Both the position numbers and the translations under genes were made by a program. The notes under the pieces were generated by a model. The model had not been told where the DNA came from. It saw only the letters and a program-made list of their open reading frames with translations, and made no database searches. 64,000 bases of DNA, from NCBI GenBank assembly GCA_037953625.1, contig CM075656.1, positions 79,813,001-79,877,000 on the forward strand, in the 5' to 3' direction. The DNA is from Crotalaria pallida. Lineage: Eukaryota > Streptophyta > Magnoliopsida > Fabales > Fabaceae. Positions 24,172 through 35,561 of the stretch are shown piece after piece; positions within the stretch are counted from its first letter, which is position 1; each line of letters begins with the position of its first letter.

Positions 24172-25656
24172 TTAACTCGATGCTAAACTCAATTTCACGC
24201 TTAGGCGGCAGTCCAGGGACTTCTTCTGGAAAGATTTCAGGAAATCCCTTATCACAGGGACATCTTCGATCTTCACTTCCTTCTCAACCTTTGCACAAGC
24301 TAACTGGATGCATCCTTTGGTTATCACATCACGATAGGTAATGGTTTTTCTATCACAGTCAATGAGCACTTGGTTCTTGGACATCCAATCCATTCCCAAG
24401 ATAACATCTAATTGTGACAGAGGCAAACAAATAAGGTCTACTTGGGCTATTCGGTCTAACACCTGAACGGTACAACCCAAACAGGCTTTAGAGGTAACAA
24501 CTACCGGATTGGTAGGAGTAGACACTTCAAGCTTATAGGGTGTATTGATTATGGTTAAGTTTAAGCGATTAGCACAATCATATGCAACAAATGAATGTGT
24601 GGCTCCAGAATCAAACAAAAAGTTACAAGGTTGGCCATTTAGAATAAAGTTACCTTGGACAAGGTTTTCAGATTGGCTAGCTTCAACACCACTGAGAGTA
24701 AAGACTCTCCCAAAACTGGTTGGTTTCCTATCAGCATTTCCAGATTCCACCTTCCTTGGTTCCTTGCAGTAACAAGAAATATGGCCAGGCTTTCCATAAT
24801 TGAAGCAAGTAGGAGTCCAGCAAGTGGTTCCAAAATGGTGCCTCTTGCACTTGTCACACAGAGGAGCTGGGTTCTTGACTCCTGAATCAGCTTTACCCTT
24901 ATTCTTCTGATGGTAAGGTCCTCCTTTACCATGCTGATTCCTACCCTTATGGCGCTGCGGTCCATATCCTTGCTGATTCCTTTTAGCTCGCATAAACTCT
25001 TCTTCGACTTTCTTGTCTTCTTCATATATTCTGCATTGATTCACCAAGGTTGGAAAACTCCGAATATTCTGATATCCGAAAGTAGACTTCAAATCCGGTC
25101 GCAATCCGTCTTCAAACTTGATACACTTCGAACGCTCATCAGGGTTATGATGGTAGTATGGAGAATACTTGCTCAGTTCCTCAAACTTCGCAGCATACTC
25201 TCCCACTGTCATGTCCCCTTGAGTCAGCTTAAGGAATTCGATTTCCTTCTTCCTTCTTATATCCTCAGGGAAATACCTTTCGAAGAATTTCTCTACGAAA
25301 GTATTCCAAGTCACAACTCTACCTTCAGCAACTAAAAGTTGAGTAGTATGATTCCACCAATCCTCAGCTTCATTTGTCAGCACATAGGTGGCAAAAGTCA
25401 CCCTTTGATTATCAGTGCAATTCATGGTTCGGAAAATCTTTTCCAAATCACGAATCCACTTTTGAGCCTCATCTGGGTGATGTCCTCCTCCAAACTTTGG
25501 CGGATCACACTGACGAAATTCCGAGATGCCTTGAAATTCAGGTGGAACAGGGTTCCTAGGTGGTTGCTGTCCTGCAGGGTGCTGTTGCATATTCTTGAAT
25601 ACTCTCGAGATTCGATCTAATGCTTCAGCAAGTTGATTATTGTTTCTAGCAGCCAT
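24172..25656 (-). pseudogene. gag: gag and protease part of Tekay polyprotein
   Basis: The likely start is the MAARNNN Met at 25656; an in-frame upstream Met exists at 25683. The retrotransposon gag domain (WIRDLEKIF, WWNHTTQLL, FFERYFP) occupies about residues 60-230, a nucleocapsid region follows, then the aspartic protease with DSGATHSF. The zinc knuckle reads CFNYGKPGH: Tyr replaces the usual second Cys, probably a G-to-A change, so zinc binding is likely impaired. The frame is lost near 24242-24244, where one base appears missing in a short T run of the coding strand, shortly after the protease. Confidence 0.85.
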
Positions 25657-25778
25657 AGTAACCTGCACTATGAACTGAATCAATAATCGATCTTAAGACT
25701 AAACACACACTCTAATACTAACATACTCTAGTGGTTAGTATGTAAGGCCATACTCCAAAGCCAAGAGTCGGGACCATT

Positions 25779-25790
25779 GCTCTGATACCA
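25779..25790 (-). other. Primer binding site (initiator Met tRNA)
   Basis: Minus strand TGGTATCAGAGC, four bases inside the 5' LTR; the standard plant PBS complementary to the 3' end of initiator tRNA-Met. Confidence 0.95.
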
Positions 25791-25794
25791 TAAG

Positions 25795-28700
25795 TGTAAC
25801 GACCGGAGTCGTCACGGGAATTATGTTATGCTAAATGCATATTATTAATGCGATTTAAGGAAATGATATTGATGTTCTTATGATGGTACATAAAAATAGG
25901 AAATAATTTAAACCAAATACTTTCATGAAACTGCGTCATTCTATTTCACATAGAAAGTTTGATTTAATATACATCATGTCACATTGTTTTAGATCAAAAG
26001 ATACTGTATCATAACTCTGAGTTACTAAACTCAGTCAGTGCACATATGCATATATATAATAAGGTGTAACCCAGAGCAGTCCACAAAACTCTATAAGATA
26101 CTAAAGTCAGCCTACATACTAATGATAAATACCTAGCATATCACCTCACATATCATCCACCATCCACTGGCTCCCAGTCGATGGAACGACCTGGTCACTC
26201 TCCCCTCCAGTCTGTACAGCGTCGCCCCCAGCTGGCTCACTCTCGCCCTCCTCGGGATCCTCCTCCTCCTCAGAGTCCACCTGAACCACCGGAGGCACAC
26301 GTTCCGGTGATGGTGCAAATCTCACAGTCCGAGATGGACCCGGACGGGAAGGATCCTTCGGTGCAGCTCTCTCAGGAGGAGTGCGAGTGGGAGCAGCTGG
26401 TCGAAAACGGAAGTGAGAACGACGACGTGCAGGCTGGGGCGGTGGAGTACCATGTCTGTAAGTAAAAGCAGGAGGTACATGCTGGGCATATATCATAGGT
26501 ATGCGAAACCGACGAGGACGCATATACGCCAAGGGGTTCGGGTGGCGGAAGATCAGCTCCACCTCCCCCTCGAACGTGGCCCTACGCTCCTCATACTCCC
26601 ATGTCCCTCTCACGGGACGCATCTCTAGGCATGCCAGAAATCGAGACATCACCTAATAAACAAATAGGGCAAAGGGAGTAAGACAGTGTCATTCACGTAC
26701 AAATGAATAATTAAATGAACTAGGAATAAACAAACACAATTAGTCAAGTAGCAATTAGGATCACATAAGCAAGTAAGCAAACTCAGATAATCAATCGATA
26801 AATATTAAACAATAAATATCAAGAAATAATGTATGACTCTAATGCATGTGCAATGCAATGCGATGCAATGTTTAATGCAATCTCCTCTGTGATATTCTAA
26901 GAAATACCATGCACTTGGCAAATTTCACGTTTATCGATAACGTCCTCAACGATTCAATTTACGTTTTATCGAAAACGTTCAAATGATCCAAATTACGTTT
27001 TAACGAAAACGTTCAAACGCTCCACGTATGTTTGACGACAACGTACCAACGATTCATACTAAATAGGAAAAGCAATTGGGAGTAAACGTCTTTCCACCAA
27101 GTGTACAATTACAACCCATGTGTAAATTATACCAAAGACCGTCCTCCGCAATCACGAAATACTCCGAGAGATCGATAGAATAAAATTATAGTCATTGTAA
27201 AATTATCCCGACTCGAGTCTGCAGAACCCACTCATCATAGGACTATTTTACCTATAATTAATTCCCACGGTTATTTGACGTATCACCGTCATAAACCTAA
27301 TCTCCGCGTATTCTCATACCGATTTAATTAAATCGAATGTGTCTTTTCCTATTATCTTATCTTAACTCCTTTACACCATGCATGATTTCAATCACAATCA
27401 AGTTATTAGGATTGAATTCAATTTATTTAATTGGCATTGAATTGATGTTAAAAAGAAATTGACATCAAAACATTCTTTTAAATAATAAAAATAAAGTTTT
27501 TATTTTAAAAGAATTAATTAAAAATATTAGGGAAATATTGGATTAAAGAAAAATACATTTTTCAGGTTCTGGACAGTGTCTAACCGGTTAGGAAGTCGTG
27601 TAACCGGTTATTCACATTCAAATTTCCCTCTTTTCCAATTTTTACAGTAACTAACCGGTTAGTAGTTTCAGTAACCGGTTAGTCACTGCAACATCACTGC
27701 AGAAATGTCACTTTTTAACACCAATTCAGAAACCTTTCATTTTCAATCCTTATCAATCATTCACAGAACATATATGGACATATTTAAACATGTTCAAATC
27801 AATTATACACATCAATTTCATGAGATTCATATATAATTCCTCAAGTATGCAAAAACCACATATTTAGCACTTAATATGTCAAAATCAATTTCAGAGCTTC
27901 TCAAGTCAAATTTATAGTTCCTTTAGCTCGTATTCAGTTAATATGACATGCTTGAATGAGTTTCATGTCCTATTTTGGCCTCCAAGCCAAAGTCCCAATT
28001 CAAAACCTATGGCCCTTGAGCTTGTAAAGCTCTTTTACATTCCAAGCCATTTAATAATCATTCTAGCAAATGAATATCTTCTCCCTTACCTATTGAAGCT
28101 TTTGAGACTGATTGGAAAGCAAAGGAAAAGGTTCAACACGATTTTGAGGCAAAACCCACCTCAGCTGCAACTCTGTTTTCAGTTTCAACAGGGGGTATTG
28201 ATCAGAGATTTTCAACAAGAAAAAGCTAAATAAATTCGTGAGTAAAGATTGGAATTCAAACTAGGACACATGAACTTGAGATTGAAACAAGCTTGAGAAT
28301 CAAAGGTAGCTTGAGCTTACCAAACGAAATCAAGAAAGAGAGCTTCAAGAACAGATTCGTGCTCTGTTTTTCGGCATCAACAGAGTCAAGTTGTGAAGCC
28401 TATAACTTCCTATAGAGTACACGAAAGTAGATGGGATTTGTTTCTACTTCAAGAGGGATGAAAGAGCTTTGTTTTAATATGGAATTTGTGAGTGTTGGTG
28501 CTTCAAAGAAAGAGAACGAACTCAAAGACAGCCACAACAGAAAAATGAAATCTGAACTTAGTTTTATGAAATGTTAAGAGTGGATTGTGTGGTTTTGATT
28601 TGGTTTAAGTCACCAATTTCACCACCACTCATTCCCAGCAGAGATTGACGCGTTTTCAGGCTAAGGTGGCTGGTTGGAAGGCCAAAAACGTGTTCCCCTT

Positions 28701-29047
28701 TTTCAATTTGTGTCCAGAACAATCTCAGTTCTAGGTGTCTGAGAGCACTAACCGGTTACTCATCTCACTAACCGGTTAGTGAGACACAAAAATCACAAAA
28801 TATTATATTTTATTCTATTTTCTTTTCTCTTATCAAATACTTATTAAATACTTCTTTTATTTCCACAAAAAGAAATATTTACCTTAATACAATAATTTCC
28901 TTTATTTATTCCTTAATTTATTTTTAAAACATAATTATATTCTAATCATCATAATTATATTAAAATCACATTATAATTTTTTATAATAATAACGTAATTA
29001 CATATAATTATAATTTCTAATCGGGGATTAATTTTTGGGATGTTACA
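25795..29047 (-). repeat. 5' LTR of the Tekay-type element
   Basis: 3253 bases, about 99% identical to the other LTR by eye. Most differences are C/T or G/A, as expected from decay of methylated cytosines. Confidence 0.95.
26146..26652 (-). CDS. LTR-encoded open frame, unknown protein (5' LTR copy)
   Basis: Same 168-residue frame as at 18417-18923 with five substitutions (H/R, V/A, E/K, S/P, V/A). In the 5' LTR it lies about 350 bases before the LTR end, upstream of the primer site and gag, so on a genomic transcript it could act as a leader frame. Function unknown. Confidence 0.45.
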   Translation of the reverse strand: MMSRFLACLEMRPVRGTWEYEERRATFEGEVELIFRHPNPLAYMRPRRFRIPMIYAQHVPPAFTYRHGTPPPQPARRRSHFRFRPAAPTRTPPERAAPKDPSRPGPSRTVRFAPSPERVPPVVQVDSEEEEDPEEGESEPAGGDAVQTGGESDQVVPSTGSQWMVDDM

Positions 29048-29052
29048 GCAGG

Positions 29053-29073
29053 TGTCAGACGAAAAACCCTACA
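29053..29073 (+). mobile_element. Right remnant of the LTR-like sequence hit by Tekay
   Basis: TGTCAGACGAAAAACCCTACA follows the Tekay target duplication. Sequence matching unit B (51068-51105) resumes right after it. Confidence 0.4.
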
Positions 29074-29150
29074 AACACTGACCTATTAGGGTCAGCCTAA
29101 AAAACCTTTTTTTTTTACATAAACTTGTAACCAACATGTAAAAATTGAAA

Positions 29151-29503
29151 GGTTTATTTATGTTTTTAGTCTTTAAAAATTTTGCATGTTTTGGTTGTAG
29201 TCCATGATAGTTATTTTGACTGAGACTTATCCTCTATTTTTCAAACATTTTGGTTTCGATTGTCTCTTTCGCTAGAAAAATTTGTTATTTGTGAACGTGA
29301 TTAACGGAATATCACATCGGTAGTCACGTGGTATGACATGATGCCAAATAGGTGATGTGACATGAATGATTCAGATTTTTCTTAAAGACAGCGATCAAAA
29401 TCAAAACATCTGAAAATTCAAGTACTGTAATTTATATCAAAATAACTTTTAAGAACTAAAATCAAAAGATACTAAAATTTTAGAGACTAATAACTAGCCA
29501 AGT
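29151..29503. mobile_element. MITE with MULE-like ends
   Basis: Absent from unit B (52150-52160 is continuous there). Ends carry inverted TTAGTCTTTAAAAATTTT and AAAATTTTAGAGACTAA; flanks are TTGAAA on both sides. About 350 bases, non-coding. Confidence 0.55.
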
Positions 29504-30670
29504 TGAAATAATGAGTAGTTATTATGCTGCAATAATTTTTCTTTAATACCAATGCAGTGCACTGCATCAAACAAAACACCGTAAACTAAAAATGTTTTCG
29601 GTGCCCAATTCTTCAGTTCACGCTGCAAACCATAATAGTACTATATGCACGCACAATACACAAGACACATTTTTGCCAAGCCAACATAGACATCCCAATT
29701 CTAAAAAAAAGTAGAAAGGCATATAATAAGTGTTTTTTTTTTTTTTTTTTCCATTGAGCCAGATTCATATACTCGGTAACTCTAATAATAATAGGAAGAT
29801 GTTATTAATAATAATAATAATAATAGGGTTGAGGATGAGAGGTTGAAACTTGAAAATGGTGGATTTGAGAAGTGATAATTGGTTAAATAATAAGTTTTTA
29901 GGATTATGGGTATAAATAATAATAGGATTAAATGTGAGTATTATATACATGGATGTAAATAATATTATAAAGATAATATTGGTAATAAATGCAAAACATT
30001 ATAAAAACTGAGTGGGAATATTAACGAAACGGATGTTAAAAATCATCTTCTTGATAATATCAGCTAACATTTACAAGCATTACTTTGTATTGTTGAGAGT
30101 TGAGACTGGCATCAATATAAAACTCTCTTATATTCTAATAAATTGTGTCAATGTTCCAACTACCGAAAAGCAGACTAACCCTACAGTGTTATACTTCAAC
30201 CGGTCCTTCGTACAAACCTTTCAAAAGTTTAATGAGAAAGAAATTAAAAAGTTATTTTTAATATTATTAATGACATTCAAAAATTTATAATATTTGATTT
30301 TTTTTTTCAAAATTACTTATCGTTGAAATTCTGAAAATTATTTGAATAAATATGAATATTTGTGAAAAAGAAATACTTATCACAATTAGAAATTGAAAAG
30401 AAAATTTATAAATAGAATTAAAAAAAATTCTAAGATAAACATATATTATTGACAAGAGAGAGTATTGTATGAAATTTAAAGGCTGTGGTACATGCTTTAT
30501 CATGACATAAAAAATATTTAACGCCTGTTTATTTTTTTATTTTTTAATCTGATGTAATTGACAATGAGATGAATAATTTAACAAGGATTTAAACCATATA
30601 CTCCCTCCTTTAATTGAGTTTAGCCTTTTATCTTTTTTTTTTATTGTTTCACAATATTTGGTCTTTTACA
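29504..30670. other. Non-coding duplicated backbone
   Basis: Matches unit B at 52160-53870 (for example the segment around CAGTGCACTGCATC). Contains a poly(T) run at 29731-29750 and an ATA microsatellite near 29800. No gene. Confidence 0.55.
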
Positions 30671-30918
30671 TTTGAGTTAGGATCCGTTGACACCGGGTGT
30701 AAAACTTGGTCATCATTTACACATTCACATAACTTTTTATATATTATGAAATTTGTCAATCCAACCATTGAATTATATGTTATTATTATGACGATCATCT
30801 ACTTGATAATAATATATAATTCAACGGTTGGATTGACAAATTTCATAATATATAAAAAGTTATGTGAAGGTGTAATTGACCAAATTTTACACCTGGTGTC
30901 AACGGATCCTAACTCAAA
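30671..30918. mobile_element. Palindromic MITE, family 1, long hairpin
   Basis: Almost perfectly self-complementary across about 248 bases: starts TTTGAGTTAGGATCCGTTG and ends with its complement; the inner arms also pair. Flanks TCTTTTACA and TCTTTACA look like an 8-9-base target duplication of MULE type. Same family as 12291-12660. An open frame crosses it but follows from the palindrome. Confidence 0.8.
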
Positions 30919-31541
30919 CTCTTTACATTTTCAATATACAAACATACGGAGTATTTTTTTTCCAATTTTAACCTTAATTCAATCATTTCTCTTACTCCTC
31001 ATTAATTCTGCTTTATTACCTCTCTCATCTTTAAACCACTATGCATTAGTTAATGGACACACTTACTAATAAAAATTAAATACTACTACAATTTTCAATA
31101 AGGATTAAATAGAGGCATTTTAGGCAAACTAAACATAATACTTACAATGATTAATATTTTCTTAATCTGTGTGTCCAGACCTAAAAAATCAATCTCAATC
31201 AAACAGATTGAGTAATAAGAATTGGGGTATGAGATATTAGATTCCACACGTTCCGTTTAAAAAAATTATTTAGAGACCTACAAGCCTACAAACTTACACA
31301 TAAGATTATGACACTTGTTATTTTCAAGTTAAAAAAAAAATTAAATAAAAGATCTTAAATGACAAATGTCAAGATCCTAATTTGTAGGTTTATGATCGAG
31401 TAAATCTCTTTATGTAGGTCTCTCAATCATTACTTTTCTCTTTAAAAATCATGTCTAATCAAATAAATAATCATTTTAACCTATAAAAAAATGACATTAT
31501 TGAGCTAAATTATTTTTAATCCGGTTTAATTACTTTTTTTT
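30919..31541. other. Non-coding stretch
   Basis: AT-rich with no gene. A short match to unit B near 31230-31260 and 53940-53970. Confidence 0.4.
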
Positions 31542-31724
31542 TCATCAAGAGTATCCTCTAACCAATAGACGAAGACTAATCTCCTCTGAAGCGTAGAAAT
31601 AACCTAAGTGGGTTATGCCTCTATCAATAAAGTCTTTTTCATATCTACGGTAATGATCGAACCCCTAACATCATGGTTAATGAGCCCAACTATCTGCTAA
31701 CTGTGCTAGACTTTGTTGATCCAA
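31542..31724 (-). mobile_element. tRNA-derived SINE
   Basis: Minus-strand B box GGGTTCGATC near 31657 and A-box-like sequence near 31690; poly(T) at the left end; flanking repeats TTTAATTACTTTTTTT from 31525 and 31725. Same family as 50609-50768. Confidence 0.7.
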
Positions 31725-31811
31725 TTTAATTACTTTTTTTTTGTTTAATCGATTTAATTACTTTTAACCCATAAAAAAATGACATCTATTAATCTATGAT
31801 AATATGAGAAA

Positions 31812-32120
31812 GAGATTAATGGTGGTGCACTAACGGTGTAAGGTTTTTTACACCATCAGTGCATCATCCACCATTTATTTGTATTATTTTTTTCTGAAAG
31901 TCAATGACTATAAATACATGAATGGTAGATGATGCACTGATGGTATAAAAAAACCTTACATTGTCAGTGCACCACCTATTTTCTCCATGATAAAGAGATT
32001 AATGGTGGTGCACTGATGGTGTAAAACACCATTAGTGCATTATTCATCATTCATTCGTATTATTTTTTTTTTAAAGTCAATAATTATAAACACATGAATG
32101 ATTGATAATGCACTGATAAG
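31812..32120. mobile_element. Two adjacent MITEs, family 2
   Basis: Copy one, 31812-31985, has inverted ends GGTGGTGCACTAACGGTGTA and TTGTCAGTGCACCACC. A second, partly eroded copy follows at about 31989-32120. A third is at 55985-56150. Confidence 0.65.
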
Positions 32121-32786
32121 CCATCGGGATAAAATCAATTAACAATAAAATGTGTAACCCTTCAAATCTATCCGACAAAATGTGATAACTGATAAGCCAT
32201 CTTGGCGGAAAAGTCATTGAAGGAGCAAAACCCGTGATTTAACATTTTTAATTTAGCCGTGCTATTATGTGTTAACACATCGTGGCCATTGGATACGCGG
32301 GTACATCACATGTCGTTATTGTCCTCTTTTGCAGCTTTTTCGTCCTATGGAGTTGAATAGATGGCCTAATTATTTGAAATATATATAATTTAAAAATCAA
32401 TTTATAAATTAATTTAGCTTAAATATAAAAATAGTCCCAATAAATATTGAGTTTTTTGAAATGAGTCCCTGCTTTTTTTATTTTTTGTTTTTGTCCTATA
32501 ATTTGAATTCGTTTTGGTTTTGGTCCTTGCATTTTGAATTTGTTTTAGTTTTGGTCCTCGATGTTATCTTTGTAAGTAAAATGTCAATGGGACCTAACCA
32601 AGACTACTTTAGCACTAACTTATCTATGGTACATGGATCACCTTCATCTTTAACATTTTCTCCCATTGTGACAAAAGATGCTAAAAATACTTTTGATAAA
32701 ATCACACAAAGAAGTAGAGATGCTCACAATAATTTTCCTCCGGAATATAACATAGAACACAAATAACTTCACCCTTACCACCCAAA
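32121..32786. other. Non-coding; right edge of duplicated unit A
   Basis: Bases 32140-32390 match unit B at 55250-55440; similarity then fades, marking the approximate end of the duplicated block. No convincing gene; a short open frame around 32580 has no recognised relative. Confidence 0.5.
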
Positions 32787-33633
32787 AAGGTAGAGTTTTA
32801 ATTTTTAGTTTCCATAATTAAATTTTTGATACTTTTTTTTTTGAAAAAAAAAACTAAAATACTCTCAACATTAAATAGTTTTCGACTTCGGGATATCGAA
32901 AACAAAGAAAAAGATACATTTTCAACACATTCATGTTCGAAATATATTCCACCTCATCGGTATCAGAAATACAATTTTTTACACTTTCGAAATATAATTT
33001 TTTACACTTTCGACACTGGTCATTCGGAAGTGCAAGAATTTGTTGGTAGATCTGCTGGCACATATATAGCAAAGAAAACTATAGATTACACTATGAAAGA
33101 TATATCAACTATAATGTGTACCAATTTTGTGTCTAGTTACCATTTGTTTCAACTTGCACACCCACTTCTAAAACCATCCGGGTAAGGCAACATTGTATTT
33201 ATCTCCTCGATAACAGGTTTGACAACTATTCCGACAATTTCAGTTTACAAAGTCTCCAAAGGTATGTTTTCTTTTCTTCATGCCCTTGTAATGGTAGGAT
33301 TCAACTCAAACGATTTGTCAAAGGAAATCAACAATCTTACAAAATCTTTTTCAGAAGTAATGAATCAATTCTCTAAGAATTTAGTAAGAATTGTAGCATA
33401 GTAGCAGGGCATGTCACTTCTGACTCATCAGTGTCGGAAGTGTAAACATTTACACAATTTTGACATTAGTGAATTTGTGCATATTTCAGACTAGGGTCTG
33501 TCGGAAGTTTATTTTTTAGGTTTTCGACTCCCAGTAATCGAAAACTATTTAACACGGAGGGAAATTTTATCCTTTTTGCAAAAAATGAGAGTGAAAAATT
33601 CAAACATAAAAACCAAAAATTAAAACTCAAAAG
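32787..33633. mobile_element. Inverted-repeat element carrying an SDR gene fragment
   Basis: The imperfect outer arms of about 120 bases are complementary: AGAGTTTTAATTTTTAG on the left against the complement of CCAAAAATTAAAACTC on the right, then AAATAGTTTTCGACTTC against AAATAGTTTTCGATTAC read from the other end. It encloses a fragment of a short-chain dehydrogenase gene. This fits a Pack-type non-autonomous DNA transposon. No clear target duplication was found. Confidence 0.55.
33042..33401 (+). pseudogene. Captured tropinone-reductase-like SDR fragment
   Basis: The frame from about 33042 reads AGTYIAKKTIDYTMKDIST, then TNFVSSYHLFQLAHPLLK, a TAA at 33183-33185, then GNIVFISSITGL and SVYKVSK. 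This is the middle of a plant tropinone-reductase-like short-chain dehydrogenase: the NNAGT region (Asn pair changed), substrate-side helix, ISS with catalytic Ser, and YxxxK. A GT-AG intron-like gap (33262-33354) leads to EVMNQFSKNL, the next family segment, then TAG. The N-terminal NADP-binding fold and the C-terminus are missing, so it cannot be a working enzyme. Confidence 0.75.
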
Positions 33634-35561
33634 GCAAATCAAAACTATCAAATTGGGCCACGATGGCATGACCCATTACGCAATACATGTGAGCTGTTTT
33701 TTTTTTCACTTATCCATTTGGACCTAGCCTGTTTGACATTTCTACGCCAACTTGCCACGAGTTGTGAATAGCTTAAAGAAAAAAAAAGCAAGCCACAAAA
33801 TAAAATCATGATTTGGATTATATTTAGAGCCATAAATCAAAGGAGCCCAACAAACCCTAAAGAACAAAGTGTAGGGATTTTGCCACGCTAATGGCACCCA
33901 CTTTGATAGTAAAAAACATTTAGTGAACTTGCTCTAAAAGTTTCAACTCCCCCTCCTTTTCCCTCTCACATGCACCCCACCCCACCCAGTCACCCACCAC
34001 CATACCCAACTCCCTTTTAAGCCAAGTCAAAATCTTACTCAGCATCTGTCCACTCGCTACAAAACTCCTCGTTCCACTCCAATCTCACCCACAATAACTC
34101 ACTTACTCAAAAGTTAAAGCCAAGACATGCTTAAAAATGACTCACGATACTGGTATGGTGGCAAAAATTATTGCCTTGAGTTAGACTCAGGACCTTGATT
34201 TTTACAAAACCATGATCGGAACTCACGACAATGTAAAAAAAAAAAGAAGAGGGGGGGGGGGGTGTTATGAGTCCAACACACAACGAGGTTCAAATAAAAC
34301 AATATCTGGTCATGACTTTGAAGAATCCATATAACTTATTCATGGTTTTGGTCTATGAAAGTTAATGAATTTTTAAATTTAGTTCCTATAAGAAATTTTG
34401 ACCCTGATTGACGACTAGTCCTTAATTGTTTTAAAATTTTGATTTTGGCTACCGTTAGGATTTTTCAGTGAAATGCTTACATGGCAAATGACGTGCCATA
34501 TTGGACATGACACATGTCTAAATTAAGGTGAATTGGTGCCACATGAATATTGATGTGGCAAATGAAAAACGGGCTTGGGCCAAAACAAGGCCCAACTCAC
34601 TTCACAAAGTGAAGCACGCCAACAGGCCTTAGAGGCACAAACTTTTTAATTAAAATCTTAAAATATTTATATATTCAATATTTAATTTCTTAGTGAAGAG
34701 CATCCGGTGTGGAACTTCAGATTCTTTAAAAAGCACTAATACACTTCTCAAGAAGCCAAAATGCAGACCCACGGATCCCCACTCAAACGAAATTGCACCC
34801 CAGTATTCCCTTGTTAATAAGAGTGTGTTACATAATGTGTGTCAGTAGTATTCCTCTAACATGAGTTCTATACTTCTACATGACAAATGCTAACTAAGTA
34901 AGTTCAAGAAAGAAAATTAAATATACAAAGTTTAAAGGTAAAACTGATTTAAAAATAAAGTAAAGAATAGATTAACGAAACTAATTAACGTACATGCTTT
35001 TTAAGAAATTAAATAAAAAAAGAATAATGTTTAAAAAAATTAAGTTCAACAACGCCATTTTCTATATAAAATTACATCTTTTATTATCTTAAGAGCAGTG
35101 CTATATCTCACGAAATGAAATTCGTGTAAAACTAGTTGAGCCAATTAAACGTGGGTGTTTGACGGAAATCATGGTCGAAAAAGCATGAGAGAAAAAACAT
35201 TGCTCTAATAACTGTTTCGTGGATTTTGCGAATTGACAATTCGTGACATAAAGTATTGCTCTTATCTTAAACAATATTGAAAAAACACTTTTTAATGTTT
35301 CTCAAAATTAAATCAATAACGTAGAGTGACTTTCCTTATATTTCATAATAGCAAGTGCAATTAGAATCGAATGCCAACCAGTTAAAATCCAGTACACAAT
35401 CACAATAACATTAATCTCCATTTTTCAAGTAGCACTCTATGAAACATGCTACATAGAAGAAGATACTATATGTATCCTCATCATAAACAGGGCATAAGCA
35501 CAACTTTTCCATTACAAAGTAGGTAAAATTTGAGCACATGGTATACCTATTTAACTCAGAC
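33634..35561. other. Intergenic region downstream of gene B
   Basis: No gene recognised. Contains a G run of about 13 near 34248-34262, a low-copy MITE-like stretch at 34340-34560 and AT-rich sequence. Confidence 0.45.

Larger units (their letters stand above)
18066..29047 (-). mobile_element. Ty3/gypsy chromovirus, Tekay/Del type, near full length
   Basis: A 10,982-base element on the minus strand. It has two 3.25-kb LTRs with TGTAAC...GTTACA ends, 5-base target duplications GCAGG at 18061-18065 and 29048-29052, a primer site next to the 5' LTR and a polypurine tract next to the 3' LTR. The domain order gag, protease, reverse transcriptase, RNase H, integrase and C-terminal chromodomain-like module, with long LTRs, points to the Tekay/Del chromovirus clade. 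By eye the LTRs differ at about twenty positions including two small indels, so insertion is recent. The pol frame carries a frameshift and three stops, so this copy cannot make a full polyprotein. Confidence 0.95.

Noticed and set aside
24910..25620. Several plus-strand open frames of 60-141 codons opposite the Tekay gag
   Set aside because: They are antisense shadows of the gag/protease frame and show no recognisable domain.
30614..31069. A 151-codon plus-strand frame
   Set aside because: It runs across the palindromic MITE and its openness comes from AT-rich repeat sequence, with no domain.
33634..35561. Possible additional gene between the SDR fragment and gene B
   Set aside because: Only short low-complexity frames are present, with no motif or paired splice sites.
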